NCBI GenBank assembly: GCA_030144725.1
Contig: JASKMD010000031.1
Span: forward strand, 11,991,068-12,055,067
Origin: Haematococcus lacustris
Lineage: Eukaryota > Chlorophyta > Chlorophyceae > Chlamydomonadales > Haematococcaceae
Direction: 5' to 3'
DNA: 64,000 nt
The notes under the pieces are model-generated. The model was not told the origin of the DNA. It ran no database searches and saw only the letters and a program-made list of their open reading frames with translations. The translations under genes and the position numbers were made by a program. Each line of letters begins with the position of its first letter. The first letter of the stretch is position 1. This document shows positions 24,610 through 36,800 of this stretch, in pieces.

Positions 24610-24708
24610 TCCCACGTAGTCTAGGCGGTTAGGATACCAGGTTCTCATCACCTCTCAGCAATGAGTATGATAGCCCTGGCGACCAGGGTTCGAGTCCCTG
24701 CGTGGGAA
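24610..24708 (+). tRNA. tRNA-Glu(CTC) with a 26-nt intron
   Basis: Acceptor TCCCACG (24610-24616) pairs perfectly with CGTGGGA (24701-24707), with A as discriminator. D arm GTCTAGGCGGTTAGGAT is that of eukaryotic tRNA-Glu. The anticodon stem CCAGG (24637-24641) pairs with CCTGG (24675-24679), and the loop TTCTCA is interrupted after position 37 by bases 24648-24673, the canonical site of tRNA introns. T arm CAGGG-TTCGAGT-CCCTG is perfect. The anticodon is CTC. I see no run of four or more T just downstream, and a degenerate copy of its 3' half lies at 26322, so a repeat-borne copy is possible. Confidence 0.85.
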
Positions 24709-24744
24709 TTATTATTGTCGATCCCTAGCATTGCTGTGCTCGAG
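24651..24744 (+). repeat. Left copy of a ~90-bp direct repeat (tRNA 3' half plus flank)
   Basis: CTCTCAGCAATGAGTATGATAG through GCTGTGCTCGAG here recurs at 26322-26410 with moderate divergence. The shared part includes the tRNA intron, the T arm and about 35 bp of 3' flank. The two copies bracket a LINE relic. Confidence 0.65.
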
Positions 24745-26033
24745 TCCCGGGAGTGGCAGCGGGCAGTGTGGGGGGAGGAACAGGTGGCAAGAAGCATAGC
24801 TGTGGCCGTACGGGCCAACCCAGTTAGCTGCGCTACAGGTCTCTTCGCCATGTGGGCCCGCCTCCCCACTGGCTGGCAGCAAGAAGTGGCACGGCAAGCT
24901 CCCTTGCCAACCCCTGCGGACCACCAAGCTCAGCAAAGGATGACAGTAGCCATGGTGATGGACCGACTAGTTTGGGCCCCTCCCCTCCTCATCCCCCGCC
25001 ACTCCAGCTCAAGGGGAGGCATGGCTTGCCTCACGCCTCCCCACCCTGTGGAACCTATCCTGGCTGAACTCATGTGGCGCCTAGCAGCCCTCTTGTCCCT
25101 CACTAGGGCCACCATTTGAGCCGGATCAGAAGTACCTACTAGCAGCCACTATCAGCCACTAGCAGCCACTAACTAGATCCGACTCAAACAGTGTGGCTGT
25201 GTGGAGTGTTGAGCCTACCACCTACACTATTGCCTGACCCGTTAGGGCTATGATGTAGAGTTGGCATGACAAAACATGCACTAAGTGTAAGCTGTTACCA
25301 GCTCAAAGGGGGGGCATACACTACTATGCCTCAGCAGCCTGCTGATTGGGCTTGGGTCTAGCGCCTAGCAGTCAACGGGGTCCCTTGTGCGGGAAGTCTC
25401 AACATCGGCATGGCCTAACCGTGCGGCTGGGTGCCGGTGCGGGATCCTTTACTCCAAGGGCAGGCCAGGGCTAATGCTCAAGGCAGTACCATGAGACGCC
25501 ACACTTTCTGGGACTGCCCCTTAGCCTGTGCCGTAGTGCGCGAACTGCGCCGAGCCTTGCCTCCTGCTGTTCACCTCCACACTGCGCATGTCTGCCTGGC
25601 CATGTCACCTTGCACCACCCATGTCCACCAGGGGGTGTGGGATGTGGTCTTCTAGGCTGCATTGGGAGCCATGTGGCGTGGTCGGCGGGTATGGTGGGCA
25701 CGGCAACTAGCTGCTAGGGACCATGCTGAAGCCCATGCCCGAAGACAAACCTCCTTGGATTAGCTTTGGCATCTGGCTGACGCCCTACCTGATGCCACCC
25801 CTGCCTTGTCCCTACGTGACCGAGTGTGCCGCTGTGTTGTAGGCGACTTCTGGTCTCAAGTGCAGGACTTTGTTACATTACACACCATCCCCCACAACTG
25901 GCCCGCTGGGAGCTCCATTCCTCACAATTACCCTTTCATTTGCACCCATGGTGACGGCCAAGCCAGGCAGCTACGCACCCACCTGCCTGACATTGGAGCC
26001 ATAGAGGACATGCTACCTGCTGACTTAACTTGA
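24720..26033 (+). pseudogene. LINE (non-LTR retrotransposon) C-terminal relic
   Basis: Scattered frames read in one direction. 24720-25119 encodes a helical stretch (LESREWQRAVWGEEQVARS). Near 25490-25560, RRHTFWDCPLACAVVRELRR matches the His/Cys zinc-binding motif that follows the reverse transcriptase domain in algal LINEs (H-x-FWDCP-A). 25806-26033 ends the ORF (LRDRVCRCVVGDFWSQVQ). In-frame stops and frame changes separate these blocks, and no YADD or endonuclease domain remains. It is related in kind to, but more decayed than, the LINE at 47.9-53.4 kb. Confidence 0.6.
25213..25345 (+). repeat. Interspersed repeat, copy 1 (second copy at 44851-44985)
   Basis: Both copies share CTACCACCTACA(C)TATTGCC, GGGCTATGATGTAGAGTTGGC and a GCAG-rich end, with substitutions and small indels. 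The other copy is in an intron of the S8 protease gene. Confidence 0.65.
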
Positions 26034-27100
26034 CCTTTGTCTAGCCTAACTTGGCCTTGGGGGTAGTCTCCTTGTCTTGTCTCCATTGTCTAGCTGAGCC
26101 TCCTAGTAGGCAGGTGGTGGGGACGCTAAGGACGCCTTCAGAGCTTCGTGCCTTGTCCTTGCTGTCTGTCGCCTAGTGCAGCCCGGGTAGAGTGTGGCAG
26201 GCCTGACAAGCGCTAGAACTCCCCCTGTACCCCCTTTGTGCCCATGAGGGCTGTTTGCTCTGTGTGAGCGTGTGGTGCCCCAGACAGTGTGACGGTGGCC
26301 CTGCCACTGGTGCTGTAATGCCCCTCTCCGAGCATGATAGCCCTGGCGACCAGGGGTTGAGTCCTGTTTGGGAACCTTTATTGTTGATCCCTAGCCTTGC
26401 TGTGCTCGAGCAATCACAGCGCCTTCCCATGTCTAATGGCAGCACACACGCACTGGCATGTGGCGAGGTGCACAGTTTTGTCCTCAATACCCAGTGATGG
26501 ATAGTTTAGCTGTGCCACCCTGGTTCTGCATTTTTACCCCCATAGTTTGATCTGGGAGCCACACGGCAAAAGGAAGAGGCATTGGTGCCCATGTGAGCCA
26601 CCATCTGCAATAGACAGGCTCAGCGTTGAAGCCCAGACCATGGTCCCACACCTTGAGGTGCTCGCTGAACACCCTCATGCATAGTTACGCTTTGCAAACT
26701 GCTCAACTCTGCAACACTCTTGATGCAGGTGCTGAGCCAAAAAGGTATCATGACATGACCCCATGACATTGGGACTCCAGCGGAGACTGCAGCGGACTTT
26801 TTACAGTGCGGTCGACAGGTGACGGTTGACGGCTGGCAACCACAGCCAATGTTGCAAGCGATGCTATGCCAGATGCAATGTTGCTAGCGATGCTAGCCAT
26901 GTCTTGCCAGTCATGGTCGGCAGCAGCCTCGCCACGCATTGCTGCTACGCTTCAGTGCAAATGACGCCTAGCCCGACTCGAGCAGCATGGTGGAACACCC
27001 ACTCGGGCCAGGTTCACTTGGGCAGTATTCAATGATAAGTGTGTGTTCCTGAGAGCTGGGGGCCCAGCAGGCGATGCGGCCTTTGAGATCAAACAGCACT
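26034..27100. other. No gene recognised; includes right copy of the direct repeat (26322-26410)
   Basis: The copy at 26322-26410 (ATGATAGCCCTGGCGACCAG through TGTGCTCGAG) is a degraded relative of 24651-24744. The rest shows no supported coding block. An ATGCTAGC-type short repetition occurs around 26850-26900. Confidence 0.5.
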
Positions 27101-27549
27101 GCAGCCAACAGTGGACCAGTCAGTATGGTGTATGAAAAGGGCGGTCAGGGTCAGCACGGTGGGAGACCATGCTAGGGGTATGCATGGCTGCGTTGAGGGC
27201 AACATAGGCCTGCTGCTGCTCCTTTCCCACACCCGTGACCACCCCTTGCAGGTGAAGGTGTGGTGGTGGATGCTGCAATGGCTGAGGAGGAGAAGGGGGG
27301 GAAACATATCATTCGTCACAAGTAATGACGCCCATGTTTCGGCGCAGATCATGCATGCAGGTGGGAATTGGCAAGGCTGTGACGGAGTAGGCGCAGTGTG
27401 GAAGAGGTCATGGCTGTTGACATTGTGGCCGCATGTTGGTCATACTTGTCGAAGGCCATGGTTTGGCGCAGGTCATGCAAGTAGGTGGCAGTTTGCAGGG
27501 CTGTGGCGGACACCTGCCAGCGCAGCCTCGGGGGTGTGGGATGAAGATG

Positions 27550-28530
27550 GCGTCCTGGACAGCTTTTACAGATGCAAGTTGACCAGGAGCCAGGTGCTGC
27601 ATGACAGCGGCCTGATCCAGGCTCGCCGCAACTCTCAGCGTTGGAATGACAGCGTCAAGCCCCAGCTGCAGCACCTGGCAGCAGCCACCCCAGCAGGCAC
27701 CTCCCTGGTGGCCATCCAACGGCATGTGGCCATCACCCCGGCCACCTGGGATGCAGTGTGGACAAAAGGCTTGCACCCCAAGTGGGCAGAGCAGAAGGAG
27801 GGTGAGAGTGCTGATGGCAGGGGGGGAGGGGCAGGGCCAGGGGCTGATGACTGCCCCCCATGTGACCATGCGGCCATCATGGGCATTGTGTGCCTTGTGT
27901 GCTATGCAGCTGGAGTAGGTGGCAGCTGATGTGTCCCAGCAGTGGGTGGGGACACGCAAGCAGCTGATGGTATTTATTTGCAACACTGGCATCGGACGCC
28001 ATATAGTCATCAAACGTGGGTGGGAGGGAGCCCATGCCGTGCTACAGGCCTGTCGCAAGGTGGTAGAGAGGCCCAACAGCGTGAAGCCAACAGACAGGCT
28101 GCCTGGCAAGGTGGTGACAGTGCATGAGTTTTGCATCAGCCGGGTCAGCTCAGCTGCAATCAGTGCCCAGCCATGCAAGAGGTGGCTGAATCGCAGCAAG
28201 CCCACCAGACCTGTGAGCCGGCACCTTGAGCAGGTCAGGTTGAGGACCGCTTGTTGTGGTCAGCCCGAAGCCAGCAGTTTGATGCGCCAGTGCACGGCCT
28301 GATGTGGTGCCCTGAGTGAACCAGGCCACCCCTGGGGACCTTGGCAGATGGGTGGGCAGAGACTGTGACTCAGCCCTCATCCTCCAGCGGGCAGGGGAGG
28401 CCCCATGGCGCCAGTGGAGCTGTGCTGGTGGCCACACCGCGCAAGGGCACCGGCCCTAGGCAAGGAGTACTGAGGCCCGGTATTCAAAGAAGCTACGAGA
28501 CCGAGCACCCAAAGCCTAGGCCCAGCAACC
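27550..28530 (+). pseudogene. TnpB/Fanzor-like (OrfB-type) nuclease relic
   Basis: The blocks lie in order on the plus strand. 27551-27790 encodes HDSGLIQARRNSQRWNDSVK and ATWDAVWTKGLHPKWAEQ. 28000-28180 encodes a lysine/arginine-rich segment ending PGKVVTVHEFCISRVSSA, which matches the E-[FY]-x-[TI]-S-x-V-C/S motif before the zinc ribbon. About 28264-28400, read in two frames, gives VHGLMWCPE, then GRWVGRDCDSALILQRAGEA, resembling the final RuvC motif (R-D-x-N-A-A-x-N-x). Stops and frame changes, including a TGA inside the WCPE block, show it is broken. Fanzors are known in green algae; the family call here rests on remembered motifs and is tentative. Confidence 0.42.
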
Positions 28531-29745
28531 TGTAGCACCGTGGTGTGCACTAGGCACTGTCCAAGCTGTTGCTTACATCAGAGTATGTGCTTCATGCCGA
28601 CCTCTGTCGCCCCTCCATTGAGATAGCCCAGCCCTTATGTGTAGGGGGAGATATGGGATGCCTTCATTAACTTCAAGTGAGCCTATGGCCGCATCTCACG
28701 GCACTCATAGTGGCTGCATTCGCGGGGTTCTGCACATCTACCCCAACATGTCTTGTAGGCGGTGATATTGGCGACAGCTATGTCCTTTTGAGTGGTGGTG
28801 CTAGGTCCGAGCCTGGCACGCCCAGCAAGTGCTATGCTTCAGCATCATCCTTATCACCTAAGGCTGTGGCCCATGTAGCAAGGGAAGAATCCCCATCACA
28901 TCATGGATGTCATCCCGTCATGTGTTGTGACACAGCGGAGAACAACCAAATTGTAGGGAAGCCAACACCTCTGCGCAGTGGGATTGTTTTGGCACGTACT
29001 ACAGACAACATGGAGGGGGCGCGTGAGGCTAATCCCTAGTCAATTTAGATGTTCTCATGCAGCTATTACTGACATCCCCGGTGGCTTCTGGAAGCGTGGG
29101 CCAACCACAAACGCATCGCCAACTCCTGAACCCTACAGCCCTCATGCTACACCAAAATAAAGCAAGAGTGAGAATCGAACCAGGCTGCGAGCGCATCATT
29201 GTAAAGGCTACTGGCAGTGAGCCTAATGCCCACTTCAGCTCAGCCATTCTAGTGTGTGTGCCAGTGTATGCTGTCTGTGACTCGTTTGATCCTAGCCCCC
29301 CTCTGGCAGCCAAGCCAATCAGAGCCACGACCTGGTCTTGAGGAAGTCACAGTATGGAGGTACACGATCTGTATTGACTGGGAGGACGCAATTAGCAGCA
29401 CCGGCATCACCACATCAGGCAACCTGACTCTTGCCCATTCAATGGTCCTAGCGACATGTGTGGGTGCTTGTAGGGTGCTTGGTTTGCCGGTTGATGCTGT
29501 TCACTTGATGGACACGTGTGCAGCAGTGGTTACCGAGGTGCATGACATATTGCCCAAACTGGCATGGCCCAGGTTTATACCCTCATGGTCGTAGCTCGAC
29601 TTTACCCGCGGGTCAAAGGTACCTTCTCATTATGCGATGCGATTTGGCGCAGTTCGCAAAGCGACTTCTAGTACAGTAGTGGCATACCATAGTAGTGGCA
29701 TACCATGCGGCGAATGCTGTATTCAGAGGAAACTGGTGTGCAGTT
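28531..29745. other. No gene recognised
   Basis: Only short frames. A duplicated TAGTGGCATACCAT occurs at about 29677-29706. GAATCGAACC at 29172 resembles a reversed tRNA T arm, but no tRNA fold supports it. Confidence 0.4.
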
Positions 29746-30000
29746 TCTTTAAACTTGGGCACCTCCATGTCCTGTCCCTCTGTCACTGGGGCAGCCACAG
29801 CTGGTAAGGCCATGGTGCCACATGGCTGGGTCGTAGCCATGGCTGCAGTGTCATGCACTGTGCACATTCAACCTCCCTCATTGCTCCACATTGCCATCTG
29901 ACCAGGCATGCATGCGCTTTCATGGCTGGTGATGCCCCTGTGTAGGTGCGCCAGTACTTCACTGACGGGTACTACCCTACTGGTGAGAAGTGCGGGGCGG
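29746..30000 (+). pseudogene. Duplicated fragment of S8 protease exons 16-17
   Basis: LGTSMSCPSVTGAAT at 29752-29800 is a copy of the catalytic-serine exon of the downstream gene (LAGTSMASASATGAAT). The following intron (CATGGCTGGGTCGT ... CTCCACATTGCCATCTGACC) and the next exon VRQYFTDGYYPTG at 29947-29983 are nearly identical to 45544-45720. The upstream half of the exon and all other S8 exons are absent, so this is a partial duplicate. Weaker similarity to the next intron continues to about 30290. The intron conservation implies a fairly recent copy. Confidence 0.75.
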
Positions 30001-30883
30001 GGCTGCAGGGGCGTGATTGATGCTGATCCAACCATGTATGGACGCCTTGTGTCGTGCCCACCGCCTGCTATGAATCGAGTTGGAAGCTGCATGGCTGGCA
30101 CTGCTTGGCCCCGCCCCACCTAGCCCCACCTGGCCGTGTTGCTTAGTTCCATGCTGTGCTGCCCCACCCCCTGTCCCACATCCCAGCTCATGCTCCCCTC
30201 GCGCTGCTTACCAAGATTAGTTGCCATCCTCTGCTACCAGCTTCTGCACCCCAATCCTACCAGCACACATTCCTCCATGCTTATAACCAAGCCCAGCCGT
30301 TGCCCTGTTATCCAGTAACCCTCCCGGCTCCTGGTCTTCCATGCCTGCGTGTGCTGCCACTTCCTTTCGCCTTCCCCCCCCTCATTACCCCCCGCCTCTT
30401 TCTCTCCCTTTCCGCCTCCCTTCCCTGCTCCTGTCGACGCACTTGCCAGGATGCCCTCTGACACCACAAGACGCCTTTCATCACCATACGCCTTAAATGT
30501 CACCCTTTGCCACCCTCACAGCTGCCCCAGGAGTTGCAGCTATGTGGTGATGCTCTATTGCTTGGTGGGAAGGCAGCAAATAGACAACCCTGATGCTGCC
30601 CTCCTCCCTTCATGCGGGCCCGCCATGGCTGCGGCAAGGGCGTAGTCTTCCTTCTTTGTCAATGCTTCACAAAGTTGCAGCTACACGGAGGTGGGTGTAT
30701 GCAGCTAGGATTAGTGTTGTTGGTTTGTTCTCCACCCCCTCCTCAGTGCGGCGAACGGCAGGTTGCGTTCTTGCATGGCAGTACGCAGGCAGTACGGGCA
30801 GGTGCAGATCTGTGTGACCGAAGTACTTTGAGTGTGACTGCCAGAATAACAATCGTCGTTTGCACTCTTCGTCGCAGACCAAG
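30001..30883. promoter_or_regulatory. Upstream region of the S8 protease gene
   Basis: Pyrimidine-rich between 30340 and 30450 and otherwise without coding signals. It must contain the promoter and 5' UTR of the gene starting at 30884, but no element can be assigned. Confidence 0.35.
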
Positions 30884-33800
30884 ATGAGCGCACACATCGC
30901 CATCTTGCTGCTTGCGGGATGGCTGGCCATCTGCAGTGGCGCCCTGAACCGCCGTGTTATCTTAAGCCAAGGAGAGCTCACCACATTCAGCTTGGGTAGC
31001 GATGGAGCAAGAGGCAGGTGAGAGGCTTGGAAGTTAGACAGTCGCCCATCGAATGCCAACGTACGTCGGCATTCCAATCAAGTCTCCCGGTAACTCTTCC
31101 ACCTGTGAGGTGGATTTACTAGCCGCTGTCAGGTGGACTAGCCCAACCGGCCAACCGCTGCCCGCCCAGGTTGTGTTGCTCTGTCTACGGCCGATGTAGC
31201 CCGACGTTGGAATGGTCGTCGAGGTATTATTCGGATGGGCTTTAGTAGTGGCAGCGACAGCCTGCCTCTCGACAGTCGTAGGCGCAGGTCTGCCTGGACC
31301 CTCTAGCGGGTCCACGCCAGATGAACCCCCTCCTACAGGTAACGTTGAAGTCAGTCCGTAACCGCAGGCTGTCGTCCTGACGTTGATGTTGGCTCTCCTT
31401 TGCTACGTAGGGAATGCAGCTGAGGAACAGCCTCATCAGCAGCCAGTCTGCACCGAGCTATCGAGAATTCTGGGGGCGTCAGTATTTCGGTCCATGAGCG
31501 CAGCCATTGCAAGGGTGAAGCAACGGGGACAGCATGTGTCAGCCGCTCCTCGTCTGACACCACCAGCAAAACAGCAACGCGTTAGGCGTGTTGAACGGCC
31601 TGGACAGCCTGGGCCGAAGAGAAGACAGCCAGCAGATGCAGTAGATACAGAAGCAGCAAATGCAGAGGTCGAACAGATGGATGGGGCCTTGCCTGAGATG
31701 CCTGAGATGGCTCATGGGCCACACTCCTACAATTTAGTCCCTGCGTTTGTCCCTGCGTTCTACCGACCTTGTCCGATCGGGCTGAAAATTTGATAGATGG
31801 CAATTTTCGGAAAATAAAACATATTTTTTTCAAGAAAAATATTTGGAAAAATCCAAAAGCTGTTGCGCTGTGGCCCGCAACCTATCCCTGCACTCATCCC
31901 TGCACTCTAGCCACAGGGCCACAGCGCAGCCGCCTTTGATTTTTCTAAAATAATTTATCTGAAAAATATGTTTTATATTCTGCAAACTACCATCTATCAA
32001 AATTTCAGCCCGATCGGACAAGGTTTGTCAAAACGCAGGGACGGACGCAGGGATTAATTTGTAGGAGTGCAGGCAGGCCTCCAGGAGCTCATCTTCCTTG
32101 GGGCATCCGCATGGAGCGCTCAGATGCAGCTGCTTGGGAGAACGAGGAGCAACGCAAGAGCGACTACATTAGTTATGCTCTAGTGCAGCAAGAGCTCTTA
32201 GCCAACAAGAGCTTGGCATTGCAGTCTGCCATGCAACAGCAAATCAATTCAGCCTGGGAGCTGCATGCCTCTGAACATGTGGCGTGTTCATATGGACCCT
32301 CCCCCTTGCAGCAGGTGCAACACCACGAGGTTGAGTACATTGACATCCAGCATCGATTCAAGCTGACCGTGTGGCAGTGCACCGGCTGCGCAGCGTGTGC
32401 AAATCCAATCAGGTTTCATTGCTGGCCCAGCAGCCAAAGGCAAGCCAGCATCTGGTATGACATCAGCCTACTGCGCCACTTCATGGAGGCATGGTTTGCA
32501 GGACTTTCTGAGGATGGTGCGTGTATGTTACAATGCATGTGTTCTTCCATATGTATGCAGATAACACTGCAGGGTGCAGGATACCGGTCACCTGGTGCTT
32601 GCAACATGCCTGCCACCTGGTGCTTGCAGCATACCTAAAGTCATTGATCTTCACTCACTACCCTTTGACATTGTACCCACCCAAACCCATCAAGACCGCC
32701 AGCTTCAGCGCCGCCTTCTTTGACTATCTTCGCGTGACACATCGGGCATCCACTATGGCGGAGCTGGTGGGCAGCTGTCATGCTGACATGTTACCATCCG
32801 GTGCAGTGGCAGACTGTCCCCTTTGTGCCTCCCTACCAGGTGTGCATGCCCACTGTGTATGGTCACTATTAGCTTGCTTGAGATAGAATTGATTGTCACA
32901 TGACAAGCAACCTGTCATGTCATCTTGCACTTAGGTGCACCTCCCGAGGATGGCTACATCCGTACCTTATCTGCAGATGCCTGCCTCCAGCCCTCCAGCT
33001 ATGCAGGAGCAGCCAGAGCTACCCGTCACATCAAGCAGCATATCAACACTTACCTTGATCCCAGTGGGTTGGAGGGTGATGTCCTTAAACTGCAGGCCAG
33101 CAACCAGCTAACACTGAAGGGCGCATTTGCAGCTGCAGCTGCCCAGTCCTCTGGGGCCTCGGCTGGCGGAGCCGACCTGGCTGACCCGGATGGTGCAAGT
33201 GAAGCAACTGCAGATGTCAGCAGCCATGCTGCTGACTGCAGCGCCTCGCTCTCGTGTGCAAGGCCACACACCAGCAACGTGTCTGCAGGCCAGCCGTGTG
33301 ACATACGAGGCATTGTTGGCTTTGTGTGCTGCCACGGCATCGCTGTTCCCCAGCTCTTCTGCAACATGCGCACCCCCGAGCAGTTTGTGTATTACCTGCT
33401 CGCCATGGCTAGGCTGGTGCACATGTGCTTTGGGCTTGTGCTACACGTCTACATCGACTTCGCCTGCCAGTTTAAGGTGGGGTAGAGAGGAGGAGAGCTT
33501 CCTTGGTTATGAGACATTGCCATCAGCTTCGATGTTGTGTTCTGTATGCATTCAGGTCACGTGGGCGCGGTATGCACGCGTTGTTGGTCTTGACACAGCG
33601 CGCACCCACCTCATGGTTAACTGGATGCATGGTGCTTCGCATGACTTGGGCTGCCAACTGAAGAACAATGGCCGCTACTTGGCGACAGCAGCTTGGCGCG
33701 TAGGGGAGCAGACTGAGCAGCTGTGGAGCATGTTTAAGGTGCTCATACCATGTGCATTAGGTTTGTTGCTCTGGAGGGATCAAGCCTTCCCTGTGTGCTC

Positions 33801-36800
33801 GCAGGCCATGAGTCCATTGCTGCGCTACATGACACGTGCTAACCGAGCAGATGCGGTCCAAGCAAGACTGTCAGCTATTGCTTTCAATAAGCAAGCTGAC
33901 ATGCTAGCTGCACTGGAGAAGCAACATAAGTCCATGCTGAAGAAAGAAGGTATGCAAAAATGCCATGAGCCTATCATGCCCATCTCATCTATTGTATCTA
34001 TGTCCTTGTGTGTTGCAGAAGAGCTCAACCAGAAGATAAGCGACCTCAGGGCGAGGGCCTTTGCTGATGGTGTGACAGATGAAGCCCTGGCCCGTAAGGC
34101 ATTTGTGGACTCATACCTGAACCCGGAGGCGTGCTCTGTGCGGCCCAATGACTGGTGGCTGGTAAGATTGGCTGGCAACATGGGCATGGATCATGCATGG
34201 CAGCAGCATGGTTATGTATGTCATGGCATGCATTGCGTACGCGCAGGCTGTATGGGTGCAATTGCTCCTCGAATTGAAGGCATTGGAAGCAGTTGCTTTT
34301 GGCCTGTCGCTCGAGGGTGCCCGCTCACCTATCCGCTTGCCGTCCGTTACACTACAGCCAGACTTTGCCCAACTCCTCACTCGTCGAACAGGCAAGACTT
34401 TAGTGTATGTAAGCCCACCCTGATTTGATGTACGTAATGACCAAGGACCACACCTACGTGAAGTTGGAATGATAGTGACCCTACCCAGTTGAAGGGGTTG
34501 AGGCAGCTTCTGATGGTGCTGAATCTGAGTCAGCAATGTTACCAGCACCACCCCTGCCCACTAGCTGAAGGGGTTCAGGCAGCATTAGCAGTCAAGGTGT
34601 CAGCAATGTTACCAGCACCACCCCTGCCCACTAGCTGAAGGGGTTCAGGCAGCATTAGCAGTCAAGGTGTCAACAATGTTACCAGCACCACCCCTGCCCA
34701 CTAGCTGAAGGGGTTCAGGCAGCATTAGCAGTCAAGGTGTCAACAATGTTACCAGCACCACCCCTGCCCACTAGCTGAAGGGGTTCAGGCAGCATTAGCA
34801 GTCAAGGTGTCAACAATGTTACCAGCACCACCCCTGCCCACTAGCTGAAGGGGTTCAGGCAGCATTAGCAGTCATGGTGTCAACAATGTTACCAGCACCA
34901 CCCCTGCCCACTAGCTGAGGGGGTTGCACCACTAGTATGTTGTATTTGCTATGTCTGGCAGCTGCGCACTCCCGCGCGCTATCCAGCTTACCAATGTAGG
35001 GATACTGTTGAACAGTTCTACATCAATGTACATCCCAAAACCTTTTAGGACAAGGGTCTGTCCTACGTGGGTCATGACACCTGACACCTGTCATGGTACC
35101 CAGGGTTGTCGGCTGGTAGTGGCTGTGGCTGCCTTGCCGTGAATGCAACGACATTACAAGCTGCAGTTGCGCGCCTCCCTCAGCCGCACGATGGAAAATC
35201 TAGTTGAATTGCTGAAAAACCACGGTGAAGAATCTCGTTGATTTGCTGCTAAGTAGGCGAGATGGGTTGGTTAACGGCCTCGCTATTGCAAGTGTCCCAA
35301 TTGATTTACACCTTGCAGCCCAAAGTGTTTAAAACAGGTTTGAATGTCATCTGTTTGAATGTCATCATGGGTGGCTGGGCTACACTCTGTGGCACCTAGT
35401 CAACAAGGCTGCGAGTAATCGTTGATTAGTTGAGGTTATGTGTCCTTAGCTCAGCCACGGCCTTGTGCAATTGAGCAAAGAAGGGGAGCTGCCGCTGCTG
35501 CAACGTCAGCTGCCCACTTAGTGCATGATATACACCCATGATGTCATCACGCTTCCCACTGGACAGCAGCCGAAGCACGAAGTTCTCAGTATCATCCAAG
35601 CTCATGTGTTTCAAATCGGAGGTGGTGGTGTCACCTGAGGCCACATGCATGACCAAGCAAAACAGGTTGAGAGATGGCAACATGAGGATGCTTGCCATGC
35701 AATGCCCCTTACCTGAGTATACTGGGGCCTGTATGGGCGCACGTGGTTGTTGCTGTAGTTTCTTGCTGGAAGGAATGGACGTTCTCTGCGTACGCCGGGT
35801 TTCTGTAGGGGGTTCTGTAGGCAGGAGGAGGAAAAGCATGAGCTTGATGGCTCTGCTGTGTAGGTGTGTGGGTGTGTGGGGAGCGTGTGGGTGGAAGAGT
35901 GGCCTGAGGTGTGAGGGGACCTGGTGTTTTGCTGCAAGGGTACAGAGGTGTACAGTGGTGTGTCAACTTGCTACTCACCACATATAGTCAACTTGCTACT
36001 CACCACATATAGTGCCTCGCTTCAGGGGACGTTGGTACGGCAGGCTAGAACTAAGCCTATAGCCCCCAGAGCCTGAAACAAAAACACAGTTGTGATGAAT
36101 GTAACACCTGTTGGTGACTGCAGGTGTTTTGTTGACGTAGTTTCTATGCGTACTTACCTTTGCTGACAACCCCTTTTCCAGCCACGCCACGGTGCACCCC
36201 TTTTGCAGTAGCCCCCACACCTGCGCACATACATCATGATTGTTATGGTGATGCAGCCAGAGGGGGGCAAGTGCTGTCCATGGGCAGGGGGCCTGCCCAG
36301 CTGCAGTGACCTATCAGAGGAGGGGGGCAGATGCAGTCCATGGGCAGACATGCACAGCTGCAGTGACCTACCCGAGGGGGGCAGCTGCAGCCCATGGGCA
36401 GTGGGGCTGCCCAGCTGATGTGCACTGCCAGAGGTGGGCAGCTGCAGCCCATGGGCAAGGGGGCTGCCCAGCTGATGTGCACTGCCAGAGGTGGGCAGCT
36501 GCAGCCCATGGGCAAGGGGGCTGCCCAGCTGATGTGCACTGCCAGAGGTGGGCAGCTGCAGCCCATGGGCAGTGGGGCTGCCCAGCTGATGTGCACTGCC
36601 AGAGGTGGGCAGCTGCAGCCCATGGGCAGGGGGGCTGCCCAGCTGATGTGCACTGCCAGAGGTGGGCAGCTGCAGCCCATGGGCAGTGGGGCTGCCCAGC
36701 TGATGTGCACTGCCAGAGGTGGGCAGCTGCAGCCCATGGGCAAGGGGGCTGCCCAGCTGTAGTGCACTGCCAGAGGTGGGCAGCTGCAACCCATGGGCAG

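Noticed and set aside
29150..29240. Possible minus-strand tRNA around GAATCGAACC
   Set aside because: Only the T-loop motif is present; stems do not pair.
31034..31315. 93-aa outward-reading ORF in the left terminal repeat (copied in the right one)
   Set aside because: It is open in both repeats but crosses the element boundary on the left. The inward start codons at position 312 give a better explanation; kept only as part of the repeat.
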